64,000 nucleotides of DNA, taken from assembly GCF_905475395.1 (NCBI RefSeq), contig NC_058342.1, positions 8,617,140 to 8,681,139 on the forward strand, in the 5' to 3' direction. Every line of letters starts with the position of its first letter. The first letter of the stretch is position 1. The DNA comes from Chrysoperla carnea (Eukaryota; Arthropoda; Insecta; Neuroptera; Chrysopidae). Below the pieces are notes generated by a model, which was not told where the DNA came from, did no database searches, and worked only from the letters and a program-made list of their open reading frames with translations. The translations under genes were made by a program, and so were the position numbers. Positions 33,653 through 44,361 of this stretch are shown here, piece after piece.

Positions 33653-34856
33653 ATGGATAATAATAGCATCAATGATATGGAAGTTGCAAGCGATGTCGAA
33701 AATAATAATGTTGAACGCCCTGTTCAGCCTTCTGTTGATCGGCCGCCGAATGATCAACAGAATGCTGAAGAAGGTGTTCAGCCAAATAATTTGCAAAGAA
33801 TTATGCAAGAACCAATTGTACAAGAGTTTTTGCGGTCGATAAACGAAAGTAAGTAAAATTTTTATTAAATGGTGTTAATTAATAAATATGTTTCAACAGA
33901 CTTGCAACAAAATCAACAAGCGTTCAGCGTGGGCGTGGGTCGGAACGTCGAGGTCGAAGAGAAGATCGAATAGGTGGGGTTAATGGCCGTGGGGGTGGTC
34001 GGCGAAATTTCCACTTCCGTGGAGGGGGGGATCGAAATATACAGTTTATTTTAATTAAAATATATTGTACATAAGGCCTTTTAATAGAGGCCGCAAATTA
34101 ATTCGTTCAGCCTTCTGTTGATCGGCCGCCAAATGATCAACAGAATGCTGAAGAAGGTGTTCAGCCAAATAATTTGCAAAGAATTATGCAAGAACCAATT
34201 GTACAAGAGTTTTTGCGGTCGATAAACGAAAGTAAGTAAAATTTTTAAAATGTTTTATTAAATGGTGTTAATTAATAAATATGTTTCAACAGACTTGCAT
34301 CAAAATCAACAAAGCGTGGGCGTGGGTCGGAACGTCGAGGTCGAAGAGGAGGTCGAAGAGGTGGGGTTAATGGCCGTGGGGGTGGTCGGCGAAATTTCCA
34401 CTTCCGGGGAGGGGGGGGGTCGAAATATACAATATATTTTAATTAAAATATATTGTATATAAGGCCTTTTAATAGAGGCCGCAAATTAATTCGTTCAGCC
34501 TTCTATTGATCGGCCGCCAAATGATCAACAGAATGCTGAAGAAGGTGTTCAGCCAAATAATTTGCAAAGAATTATGCAAGAACCAATTGTACAAGAGTTT
34601 TTGCGGTCGATAAACGAAAGTAAGTAAAATTTTTAAAATGTTTTATTAAATGGTGTTAAGTAATAAATATGTTTCAACAGACTTGCAACAAAATCAACAA
34701 AGCGTTCAGCGTGGGCGTGGGTCGGAACGTCGAGGTCGGAGAGGACGTCGAAGAGGTGGGGTTAATCGCCGTGGGGGTGGTCGGCGAAATTTCTACTTCC
34801 GGGGAGGGGGGGATCGAAATATACAATATATTTTAATTAAAATATATTGTATATAA
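33653..34856 (+). CDS. Small RGG-box protein, two exons with repeated alternative second exons
   Basis: Exon 1 is 33653-33848 (65 codons plus one base): acidic and Asn-rich, ending PIVQEFLRSINE, with a gtaagt donor at 33849. Four acceptors (tttcaacag) follow, one per tandem unit. Spliced to the third unit's exon (34681-34856) the frame gives a 123-residue protein whose end is Arg/Gly-rich (QRGRGSERRGRRG, RGGGRRN). RGG boxes usually bind RNA. The first acceptor leaves only a 51-bp intron, and its exon has lost one base, giving an acidic Val/Glu tail that ends early. I do not recognise the protein. It could be a real host gene or a recent pseudogene cluster; the TATA box, splice sites and clean exon 1 favour a gene. 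Confidence 0.5.
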
Positions 34857-35255
34857 GGCCTTTTAATATAGGCCACAAATTAATTCGTTCATCCTTCTGT
34901 TGATCGGCCGCCAAATGATCAACAGAATGCTGAAGAAGGTGTTCAGCCAAATAATTTGCAAAGAATTATGCAAGAATCAATTGTACGAGTTTTTGCGGTC
35001 GATAAACGAAAGTAAGTAAAATCTTTAAAATGTTTTATTAAATGGTGTTAATTAATAAATATGTTTCAACAGACTTGCAACAAAATCAACAAAGCGTTCA
35101 GCGTGGGCGTGGGTCGGAACGTCGAGGTCGAAGAAGAGGTCGAAGAGGGGGGGTTAAATTTCCACTTCCGGGGAGGGAGGGGGATCGAAATATACAATAT
35201 ATTTTAATTAAAATATATTGTATATAAGGCCTTTTAATAGAGGCCGCAAATTAAT
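33720..35255 (+). repeat. Direct array of four spliced RGG units
   Basis: Unit marker cgataaacga at 33837, 34220, 34608 and 35000 (spacing 383, 388, 392). Each unit has the end of exon 1, a donor and acceptor, an RGG exon, a 34-bp perfect palindrome and a ggcc...ggcc hairpin. Only the first unit carries the gene's start. RGG exons differ: unit 1 lost a base, unit 2 lacks six bases, units 3 and 4 keep the Arg/Gly frame. Confidence 0.9.
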
Positions 35256-35555
35256 TTTTAATAAGAGTAAACTATAGTTATTATTTTAAATAATATATAT
35301 TGAATGATTGTGATGTATCATATAGCACAGCAGTGCGAAGCGTAGATTAGTTTTAAATGGAAAATCGAAAAATGCAAGTGTAATGTATGATGATGTATGT
35401 GAAATGTGTATGCTTTTGCTGTGACTATATATACAGGACGTCAAATAGCGCTTTTTCACACCCTTATATCTCAGAAACTACTTGAGCTATAATGTAGAAA
35501 TTTTCAACTTAAGTAGATATATACTCTGGGACGCCGTAAATCAAATTTCACGTTC

Positions 35556-36570
35556 TGTTGTGTGTGTTACAAGATGTCGTTGTGGAGTATTATATGCATT
35601 ATCACGAGCGTTGTGAAAATCTCCCTTGGTGTAGATCAATATTATGCTAATCGATAAATGGTTTGTTTCACGACTAAGTAAAATGCTTTATGTGCGTGCT
35701 AAATATGATGATAAATCGATTAAACGAGATTATTGATCTCCTGTATAGATGTCACCCGTAGTAGGATCTTCACGTTGACGTAATTGATTTTCAGGATAAA
35801 ACTTATTAATGATTGATATTTATTTGTGGAAGTTTGGTCTGTTTATCCTTGGCCCATTTATCAGCGACACAACATAAATCCAAACTTAACCCTTGTAAAA
35901 TAGAATTTTGAATTCCACCAAACATAATTTTACCACTTCAAGTTGGTACAATGATTTTATCCAAATTCACTCAGTAAATAAAGTGTTGAATATGGCGTAC
36001 GAAAAGTTCGTAGCTGTCATTAATTTTATTTCAAACTTCAACAAATTATAGCGAGGTAAGAAAAGTTCTTGATTAATTTAGAAAACTGGTAGAATATTAT
36101 TGAAATTACCTTTGATCTCCATTGTAGGGGATATTTATCTTTCAGGATAACCGCCTAATGAATAATAATTCCAATTTATTCCACTGTTGATCCACTGTAA
36201 TACGGCTCAACGCACGTGTTCCAAAATTTTAAATAAACTAACATTTTTGCTCTAAAATTATTTCCTTTATTGATCTTATTCATTTTACAAATAGTTAAAT
36301 TACATTCGTTTCTTTGAATTTAAAATACAATTTACACGACCAATTAATCACGAATCAAATATAAATTTACTGTTTCGTCGACATGTTTAATTTTAAAACC
36401 AATTATTTTTAGATGAATGTATGATCGATTAGATGTTGAATCGACGGAGTACGATAATTAAAGAGGAAGATTTCATTCGCCTTCGCATCCATAACAGCTC
36501 GGGTATGTTTTGTGCGGTTGCGCAGATAAAATTTTAAATTTTTACAATAATAATGTTTTGTAACATAACA
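35556..36570. mobile_element. Solo LTR, about 1015 bp
   Basis: Starts tgttgtg and ends cataaca (near-perfect short inverted TG...CA termini), flanked by gttc at 35552-35555 and 36571-36574. Copy A shows the uninterrupted sequence (ending cacgttcacgg at about 19650). No internal coding sequence, so a solo LTR left by LTR-LTR recombination is the best fit. The orientation and family are unknown. About 30 bases next to the right edge are missing relative to copy A. Confidence 0.6.
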
Positions 36571-37132
36571 GTTCAAAAAACGGCCACTCCCCGAAATTTT
36601 GTGACTGACTGATATAAATTCACAGCAAAACTGAGAAATGGTATAAAGATGCGGTTTTCGTTAAAATAAATTAGAGAAAAATCATACCCCAGAAAAAATA
36701 CCAAATATCAAAATATTTAACGGGAAATGGGAAATTTCGCTAATTAAAGGTGCATTTTTACCCCATTTAAAAATCAATGTTAAAATATGAACCAATCAGA
36801 TGGCTAGTTTTTTTTCCTATACACTTTGTATGGGAATTTGAATAAATTTTAAATAAATAATTAAAAATTAATTGTGTATTTCAATATTTCCAACTTAAAA
36901 TATTATAAATATTAACATAGTTCCAGCGTGGTGTAGTATAATCAGACAATTTACTATAGATAAAAATGCACACAGACATTCACACATACAATTACATATG
37001 GTTAGTTTCAGTGATCTGGCAACGTTGCTCTGAGTGTTTATGTATTTTTGTTTATGGTCTCAGTATGTACAAATAATATGGCGCTTTAAAATAATAGTAA
37101 TTATTATAAAATAAATAATAGTAATTAAAAAG

Positions 37133-37499
37133 ATGCCCAAGCAATTACGGCACAAAGGTCAATTTATAAAAAATAAAAATTTATCTAAAAAATTGTTTTT
37201 TTATATTGATATGAAAAAAGGCCAAAGAAAAAAAGAAAGAGTTAATAAAGGCATGAGTCCTAACCTAGAAGGTAGGCGCATTGTCGAATTCTCAGAGCTT
37301 GGTAAAAATTTAAAGTGTTTTAAATGTCGACAAGTGTTGAGTTTAGAAAATATTGAAAAAGAACAACTTCGTGGTCTACATTCACAATTATGGATAAAAT
37401 GTGAAAATTGTTTTCGTGTCACTCAAGTTATGACAGGAAAAGTGCATGACGGAAATAAAAATTCCAAGGTCTTTGATGTGAATTCAAAAATTGTACTTG
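37133..37499 (+). CDS. Kolobok/Mutator-like transposase, exon 1
   Basis: Starts at the ATG at 37133: basic N-terminus (KNLSKKL, KKGQRKKERVNKG), then a four-cysteine zinc ribbon (CFKC ... CENC, residues about 62-95). The donor is ttg|gtaagt, with GT at 37500-37501. It joins an acceptor ending at 37595 with frame kept (IVLGAVHAGVG). The CxxC...CxxC module probably binds DNA. Confidence 0.75.
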
Positions 37500-37595
37500 G
37501 TAAGTTAGTGTCAATAAATAAGTACAATATATGTTACTAATTAAAAAAAGATTTACAAATATTTATAAAAAACTAATCAAAAATTTTTATTTTAG

Positions 37596-37803
37596 GTGCG
37601 GTACATGCAGGTGTTGGTCATACAGCTTTGAATAAAATTTTAGCATGTCTTAATGTACCGCAAATCTCTGACACTTTATTCAAGCGATATGAGAGAGAAG
37701 TGGGTCCAGCCATCGAAAAAGCTGCTGAGGAAAGCTGCAAAAAAGCAGCTCAAGAAGAACGACACTTAATAATAGAAAATATTGATAAATTGTGCGAAGA
37801 ATT
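37596..37803 (+). CDS. Kolobok/Mutator-like transposase, exon 2
   Basis: HAGVGHTALNKILACLNVP (about 37604) followed by an alpha-helical, Lys/Glu-rich stretch. The donor tt|gtaaga has GT at 37804. The next acceptor ccag ends at 38314, and the join reads CEELPQEIVEEIYPH in frame. The second intron is 511 bp. Confidence 0.75.
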
Positions 37804-38314
37804 GTAAGAATAACTTTACTTATCAATTCTAATTAATAATCATGTAGAATTCTTAATATTTTTTATTGAATTATTGTTCATCAGTCTTAGATATAACTAA
37901 TTGTACATAAAATCAAAGAGACATTTTTTTGTCAACGACATTGTTTATAGATTTTATAATATTATTACTTGATGTCAATAAGGTATTTGATAAATTACCA
38001 AAAGTGTCGATCAGGAATATTAATTATCAATTTTTTATTTAAAATTTTTTGAATTGTAAATGTTTTAATGAATATTTTAGAATTTTTTACTTAAAATTTT
38101 TTGAATTGTAAATATTGTAATGAATTTTAGAATTTTTTATCTGAATGGATTTGTCTGCGTTGAGAAGGAAAGAACATAATGTATTGTAATGTAATTCTGA
38201 TGATTGAATCTAATTTTTTTTTCATCAATTTAATAAATATAAATAATACTACAACAATAAATAAATTCTTGTTATTTTTTATCCATCCTAATTAACATAA
38301 TTTAATATTTCCAG

Positions 38315-39501
38315 ACCTCAAGAAATTGTTGAAGAGATTTATCCTCATCTTAATAATCTTAGATCAAATAACCCTCCAGAACAAAATTTGGTATCCGATA
38401 ATTTAGATGAAGCAGCGCATTCAAAAATTTTTGATTCCAGTATTGGTGAAATAATCAACATCGTAGTTTCCTACGACATGGGATGGAGTAAGCGTGGCAA
38501 TGGGCGAAGCTATGATAGCTTGAATGGCTATGGATGTATCATAGGGTTTCTTAGCGGCAAAATTTTGGATTATGGAACTCGTAATCGTAAATGTAAGCTA
38601 TGCACCAATGGCCATCCTAAGACCGATCACGACTGCCGTGAAAATTTTCATGGTAGTGCAAAAGCTATGGAACCTAATGTTGGAGCGGCTTTAGTAAATG
38701 ACAGTAAGATTTTAAAAAGCACAGGATTGAGCGTGCGAGTTGTCGTTGGTGACGAAGATAGTTCAACCATCGCATCTGTGCGTCGTGGGACAATTAATAA
38801 AATATTTAAATTAAGTGACAAAAACCACTTGCAAAAATCATTTCAAAGCGACCTTTATAAACTTAAGCCAAAGTACAAAGAACTAGAAGGAAAAAAACCC
38901 TATTCCTCATTTGAAAAAGTGTTTTAATTATGCTATTTCTCAAAATAAAACTCGGAGCTCTAAATTAGCAAGTATTTTGAAAAGTATTCCTGATCACTTT
39001 TTTAACCATCACGAAAACTGTGGAGATTGGTGTAAACGTGGAGCGTTTAACGATACATCTAGCCAAAAGGTTGTCCTGAAAGATCCTGAGCTTTACACTC
39101 ATTTGTATAATCTCTTTGGCAAATATGCTAATAATGCTCACAAAATCGCTTTCTCTGCTTCAAGTCAAGCTAATGAGAACGTTAACAATATAATGGCTCA
39201 CAAAGCTCCAAAAAGTCGGTGTTACTCGATGAGCGAGTCAAGTGATTACCGCTATGCAAGTGCTGTGTGTAGCAAAAATGATGGTGAGAGTTATTTACTT
39301 GAGGTTTATAAAATTTTAACTTTGTCACCAGGAAAAAATACAGAATTATATGCCTCCAGGTACGACAAGAAACGACGGGATAGAGCTAAAAAAGCTAAAT
39401 TGCTCTCAGCTAAAGTACGCCGGAATCTTCTGGCAGAAAACAGAGAAAAACTACGTAAGAAAAACGAGAAGACAGAAGGTTTGCAATATGAATCAAACTG
39501 A
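38315..39501 (+). pseudogene. Kolobok/Mutator-like transposase, exon 3, one frameshift
   Basis: Carries the family core: VVSYDMGWSKRGNGRSYDS (about 38465, with a likely catalytic Asp), YGTRNRKCKLC, DHDCRENFHGSAKAMEP (about 38625), VVVGDEDSSTIA (about 38742), DKNHLQKSF. This is the Mutator-like transposase domain of many insect and cnidarian genes; TTAA targeting makes Kolobok the likely superfamily. The first frame ends at 38927. The true frame continues from about 38893 to 39501; an extra A in the A7 run at 38891-38897 would explain the shift. After the core comes NENVNNIMAHKAPKS and a basic tail. A TGA at 39499-39501 separates it, in the same frame, from an exonuclease domain. Confidence 0.75.
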
Positions 39502-39504
39502 GGT

Positions 39505-40402
39505 TTGAGTAATGACAATAATATTAATGAAGTTGTTGACGCTAACATAGCATCAATTTGTCAAGATAATTTCCTAATAACTTTAGACAACTGTGATATA
39601 GTTTACTTTGACTTGGAAACATCAGGTTTTGGCAAATTTAACGAGATTCTGCAAATTGCAGCAAATTGCAACCAAAGAAATCTCTTCAGAAGCATCACTT
39701 CATACTGGATTACGAAATATTTCTGGACAATTATACTTGCGTGATAAGAAAGTTGAAACAGTTCCCCTGAAAGATGCATTGTCGTCATTTTTAAAATTTT
39801 TAGATTTATCACCAAAACCTTGTGTGTTAGTTGCACATAATTCATCGTTTGATTCGTCATTTTTTATACGAGCTGTTGTACAGTGTAATATGATTTTAGA
39901 ATTTAAAAAAATTGCAGGGTTTAGTGACTCATTGTCGTTATTTAAAAAAAGACTCGCTACTAGGAAAGGTCCAGGTCAATTTAAACTTGGCACTTTAGCT
40001 AAGGACTTTTTGAAAATTGAATCAACCGATAACTTTCATGAAGCTCTTTATGATGTAAAAATTTTGAAACAACTAGCATTGTCTGTTTTAAATATTGAAG
40101 AAATTCACAACAATACTAAGTCATGGGCATCATTATTGACTCATACACGGGAAGAGGAAAAGTCGAAAATTATGCTGCTGCAATTAAAGCCCTTAAAAAC
40201 TGTTCTAACACCTGGTATTCTTAAGAAAATGGCAATTGCAAAAATGACGTATGAGTTACTTACAACTACGTTCAATCATCTTGGAGAAAATGGGATTGTT
40301 GATTTAATGTCAAGTAAATTAGAAAATGGAAAACCTACAGTAACCAAAAATAAGAGAATAATTAATACACTTATTAATTTTTTAAAACCAAAAATTGAGT
40401 AA
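39505..40402 (+). pseudogene. DEDDh-type 3'-5' exonuclease domain following the transposase
   Basis: Exo I: VYFDLETSGFG (about 39603), the DxE pair of DnaQ-like exonucleases. A 10-bp tandem duplication (gcaaattgca at 39651-39660 and 39661-39670) then shifts the frame; removing one copy joins it to the next frame, which runs to 40402. Exo II: VLVAHNSSFDSSFF (about 39828). Exo III: DNFHEALYDVKIL (about 40030), HxxxxxD. The domain is in frame with the transposase apart from one TGA, so the ancestral product was probably a transposase-exonuclease fusion or a readthrough product. The role in transposition is unknown. Long transposase proteins with such a domain exist in other animals as far as I recall. 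Confidence 0.8.
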
Positions 40403-41079
40403 AATAAGTTATTTATTTATATACGACCCAAAGTTTATTTTAAAATCGTCATTAAAGTTTTATGTTCTAACTTTGTATTAATTTGTTTATATAAAATATA
40501 TAAGTTTCAAAGATATAAAAAGTATCATTTATTTATTTACTTATTTATTTAATCGTTTTTTTTATTTACAACTAATTTAAATGATGATTTTAATATGTTA
40601 GTAACGCCGCTGAATTTTACTAAAATCGTGAAAGATTTGAATTTCCCGCTTTTTATTCTACACTATTTCAGAGAGCGTTGCACACAGCGTTGCCAGATAC
40701 TATAATCTGTTGAGTGACAGGTTGGAAAAGGATCGAAAATTAATTTTTTAAATTATTATATCTCGATAATAAAACGGTGAGGTGCTATTTTTATTTTTTT
40801 AACTTATTCGAAAATCATTTCTCAACACTCTCCTAGTTTTTTTTCCAATTCTGTCGAGTGAATTTTTTAATATAATAAAAAATAGTTGGAGAGACCGGAC
40901 ATTTTACATGCTTTAAATGGGACATGACCCTCAAAATCGCGAACTTTGACTTTAAATATCTCGCGATCTAAACGGTCAAAAATTATGAAAATTTAGGAAT
41001 TCATAAATAAAGCTATTATAAACCCGAGAAAAAAAATTCGGCCAAATCTGTCGAAAAGTGATTTCATGCTGGTACTACC
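40403..41079. other. 3' non-coding part of the Kolobok-like transposon
   Basis: AT-rich, with the inverted partner of the 5' subterminal tctggcaacg word near 40690 and the right terminal repeat at 41065-41079. No further gene. Confidence 0.6.
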
Positions 41080-42037
41080 TTATATAAAATATTTCGAAAG
41101 AATAAGACTATCAAATTCAAAGTACCATGTAGAAAACAGATTAAAATGACTTTGTCACATTAATTAGGAAAATTTTAATTTGCCTTTATAGCAAAAACTG
41201 TAAGAGATAGAACACAAATTTAAATGCAAGAAATGTTCCTTGCATAAAATTAAACAATTCTGTATGAAATTTTTTTTTGTAAAGGTAATTGTTTTACCGT
41301 GAAGAGCAAATAAAGTAAAAAATTAAATTGCAATTTTCGAAAAAACGGTAAGAGATAGAACAAAAGTTTAAATGTAAAAAATGTTTCTTACATAACAATA
41401 AACAACTTTTGTTTGAAACATTTTTCGAAAAAACAATCATTTTCCCTCGAGAAAGTAAATAACCAGTCCTGTTTTTTCGTTAATGCAAAAGCATACTATT
41501 TTTGTCCTTAAATTTAAAAAAAGTATAAATATAATTTCACAAAAAGTTTTAAACCATTTTGATTATATCTGTTGTAGCGTTCACAACTAACCGTTGCTAT
41601 GACAACGAATTTTATTTTCTTAAATACAATGGTATTGTTATGTTAAACAATAAATGATCTTGCAACCCAATTTTGAAGCCGACACCCTCCACCGATTGCG
41701 TTGAAATTTTGTAAGTACGATGACTTTGAATGACATTGAATTTTATGGTTGACTTGACCGAATTTTCCCGTCGCTTCCGCCATATTTTGTTAAATGGGGG
41801 GAATCTTATAGCTCAATTTTAAAGCAGATATCTTCACCCGATTGAGTTGAAATTTTGTATACACGTTTAGATTTGATAACAAAACATGATAAGGTTAGTG
41901 GCGTTATTATTTTTCCATCACTTCCACTATAAATGATTTATCTATAAATGATTCACCTATACCGATTCTAAGGGACTTCTTAATTATAGAAAGATGCGAT
42001 TTTGGACATTCGACAGAGACTTACTTGAATTGAGGGT

Positions 42038-42850
42038 CAACCCATGCGCAGTACTATTACATGTAATCCTCGTGTGCGCACTAGCCATATTTAAGGCCTA
42101 CATGTGCGCAGTAACAAAATATAAATTCAGCGTATGCGCAGTTGCAAGATTCAGGATAAATGCATGCACACAACTATAATTATTGATTAATCTGTGCGCA
42201 CTTCCCGGATATAATACTCAAACATGCGCACTAACAAAATATTAAGTCCCTGTATGCGCAGTTGTAATATTCAGGATCAACCCATGCGCAGTACTATTAC
42301 ATGTAATCCATATGTGCGCACTAGCAATATATAAGGCCTACATATGCACAGTAGCAAAATATTAATGAAGCAAATGCGCAGTTTTAAGATTCAGGTAAAA
42401 TGCATGCGCGGAACTATAATTTGTGATTAATTTATGCGCATTTTCAATATTTAAGGACCAAATATGCCCATTTACAAAATATAAGGTCCCTGTGTGCGCA
42501 GTTGTAATATTTAGAATCAACCCATGCGCAGTACTATTTCATGTAATCCACATGCGTGCACTAGCAATATATAAGGCAAACATACGCGCAGTAACAAAAT
42601 ATAAATTCACCGTATGCGTAGTTGTAAGATTCAGGATAAATGCATGCGCCGAACTATAATTTGTGATTAATGTGTACGTACTTCCAATATATAAGACTCA
42701 AATATGCACACTTACAAAATATAAGGCCCCTGTATGAGCCGTTGTAATATTCAGAATCAAAACATGTGCAGAACTATTATATGAAATCAAGCTGTGCGTA
42801 GTAACCATGAATAAGGCCTAAATATTTGCAGTTACATAATATCTGTCTGT
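42038..42850. repeat. Higher-order satellite: 30-bp monomers in a 240-bp unit
   Basis: About 27 monomers of 30 bp, most with TGCGCA or a one-base variant. Every eighth monomer is the same type: cccatgcgcagtactattac is at 42041, 42281 and 42521, with a diverged match at 42761, exactly 240 bp apart. Copy A has four monomers of the same order (from 21015). Open frames running through it exist because 30 is divisible by three. Confidence 0.92.
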
Positions 42851-43332
42851 CGCGATAACTCAAAAACGAAAAGTGATATCAAGATGAAATTTTTATAGCG
42901 TATTCAGGACGTAAAAAGTGAGGTCATGTTCGTAAATGAGCAATATACGTCAATTTAGTCCTGGGTCTGTGGGACCCATCTTGTAAACCGTTAGAGATAG
43001 AACAAAAATTTTAATGTAAAAAAGATTCCTTATAAAGAAATAACCAACTTTTGCATGAAACATTTTTTCGAAAACATGACTGTTTACCCATGAGGACGCA
43101 AATTAGGCGTAAATTATATAGAATGTATTATATAATAATCAATATCAGTTATATGAAAATGAAATTTTCATTACAATATTTTTAAATAACACAATTTTGA
43201 TGACATCTTACCCGGCATCTCTCTTGACGTACGAGGCTCAGTATTCAACAGTAATTCAATGTATTCATAATGGTGAGTTAAAATCTTTACAAACACTTTC
43301 AAACTAAATACTATTTCCTTGCAAAAAGAAGT

Positions 43333-44332
43333 GATATCCCACCAAAAGCATAAATGTGTAAAAAGGCGTAGATGTCACAGAATTCCAATAAACTCAATTA
43401 CGTCAGCCCAAAAAAGTTGTGAAATCCCGTAGAAAAAATGCTTCGAAAAAAGATTATAAAAATGGCATAAATTTATTGAGTAACTTTTCCGTAAAGAAAC
43501 ATTAAAGTATTACATTAGCAACTTTTCGGTGACTTCATACCTACACGCATCTGTATAGGACAGCAAAAGATAATCGTTAACCCCCTACTATCTTCCTCCT
43601 CCCCTCTAATGTTATGACGTTATAATTTTTTCACAACTTTTATTAAACATCAAAAGTTAAATTTAAACAATCAAAGTATTCTTTAGATTAAAGTCAAGCA
43701 CCTACTTAACAAAGGCCTAATTTTTTTTACTAGAACGAAAATTATTGGTTTAAATTTCTTGTGTAAGTTTCTCCTTAGTACGTATTTATTTAATATTTTA
43801 CTTCGCAAGTTTTCGGAATACAAAAAACGAATCTAAAAATAAAAAACTTGCGAAGTAAAATATTAAATAAATACGTACTAAGGAGAAACTTACACAAGAA
43901 ATTTAAACCAATAATTTTCGTACTTTTTAGTAAAAAAAATTAGGCCTTTGTTAAGTAGGTGCTTGACTTTTATCTGAAGAATACTTTCGATTGTTTAAAT
44001 TTAAATTTTGATGTTTAATAAAAGTTGTGAAAAAATTATAACGTCATAACATTAGAGGGGAGGAGGGAGGTAGTAGGGGGTTAACGATTTTCTTTTGTTC
44101 TCCTATACAGGTGCGTGTAGGTATGAAGTCACCGAAAAGTTGCTAATGTAATACTTTAATGCGTCTTTACGGAAAAGTTACTCAATAAATTTATGTCATT
44201 TTTATAAATTTTTTTCGAAGAATTTTTTTCTCTACGGGATTTGACAACTTTTTTGGGTTGACGTAATTGAGTTTATTGGGATTCTGTGACATCTACGCCT
44301 TTTTAAACATTTATGTTTTTGGTGGGATTTAT
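43333..44332. mobile_element. 1-kb foldback (long inverted repeat)
   Basis: Two arms of about 480 bp (about 43333-43813 and 43843-44332) are reverse complements with few differences, separated by a loop of about 30 bp. Outer edges are tcccacc and ggtggga. Inner stem: cttcgcaagtttt opposite aaaaacttgcgaag. No coding capacity. This fits a foldback or large-TIR MITE. A clear target duplication was not found. Confidence 0.85.
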
Positions 44333-44361
44333 TTGACATCAATGCGCCCTGATATGTTGTT

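Larger units (their letters stand above)
36916..41079 (+). mobile_element. TTAA-targeting transposon (Kolobok-like) with exonuclease
   Basis: Edges: catagttccagcgtg at 36916 and, inverted, ggtagtaccagcatg ending at 41079 (11 of 15 match). Left flank TTAA (36912-36915), right flank TTAT (41080-41083). Copy A of the host repeat has a single TTAA at the same point (20057-20060), so the insertion and its TTAA duplication are directly supported. A further inverted pair near the ends (tctggcaacg at about 37016, cgttgccaga at about 40690) may be subterminal binding sites. TTAA duplications are known for Kolobok and piggyBac. The encoded protein is not piggyBac-like. Confidence 0.85.
35311..43140 (+). 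repeat. Dispersed repeat, copy B, with two insertions
   Basis: Collinear with copy A from atcatatagcacag onward. Broken by a solo LTR (35556-36570) and a transposon (36916-41079), resuming at 41080 with the copy A sequence. Relative to A it extends further right, through the TGCGCA satellite and a terminal module (42850-43140) that also exists inverted at 5725-6060. The gtaagagatagaac-type module occurs at about 41198, 41349 and 42990. Confidence 0.75.

Noticed and set aside
34262..34462. Val/Gly/Glu-rich frame in RGG unit 2 as an independent gene
   Set aside because: It is an alternative frame of the RGG exon, with its apparent start inside the intron.
41994..42659. Open frames through the TGCGCA satellite (61 and 78 codons)
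   Set aside because: They follow the 30-bp repeat period, which is a multiple of three; no protein features.
42038..42850. CRISPR-like array
   Set aside because: Monomers are contiguous and related throughout, with no unique spacers; eukaryotic context.
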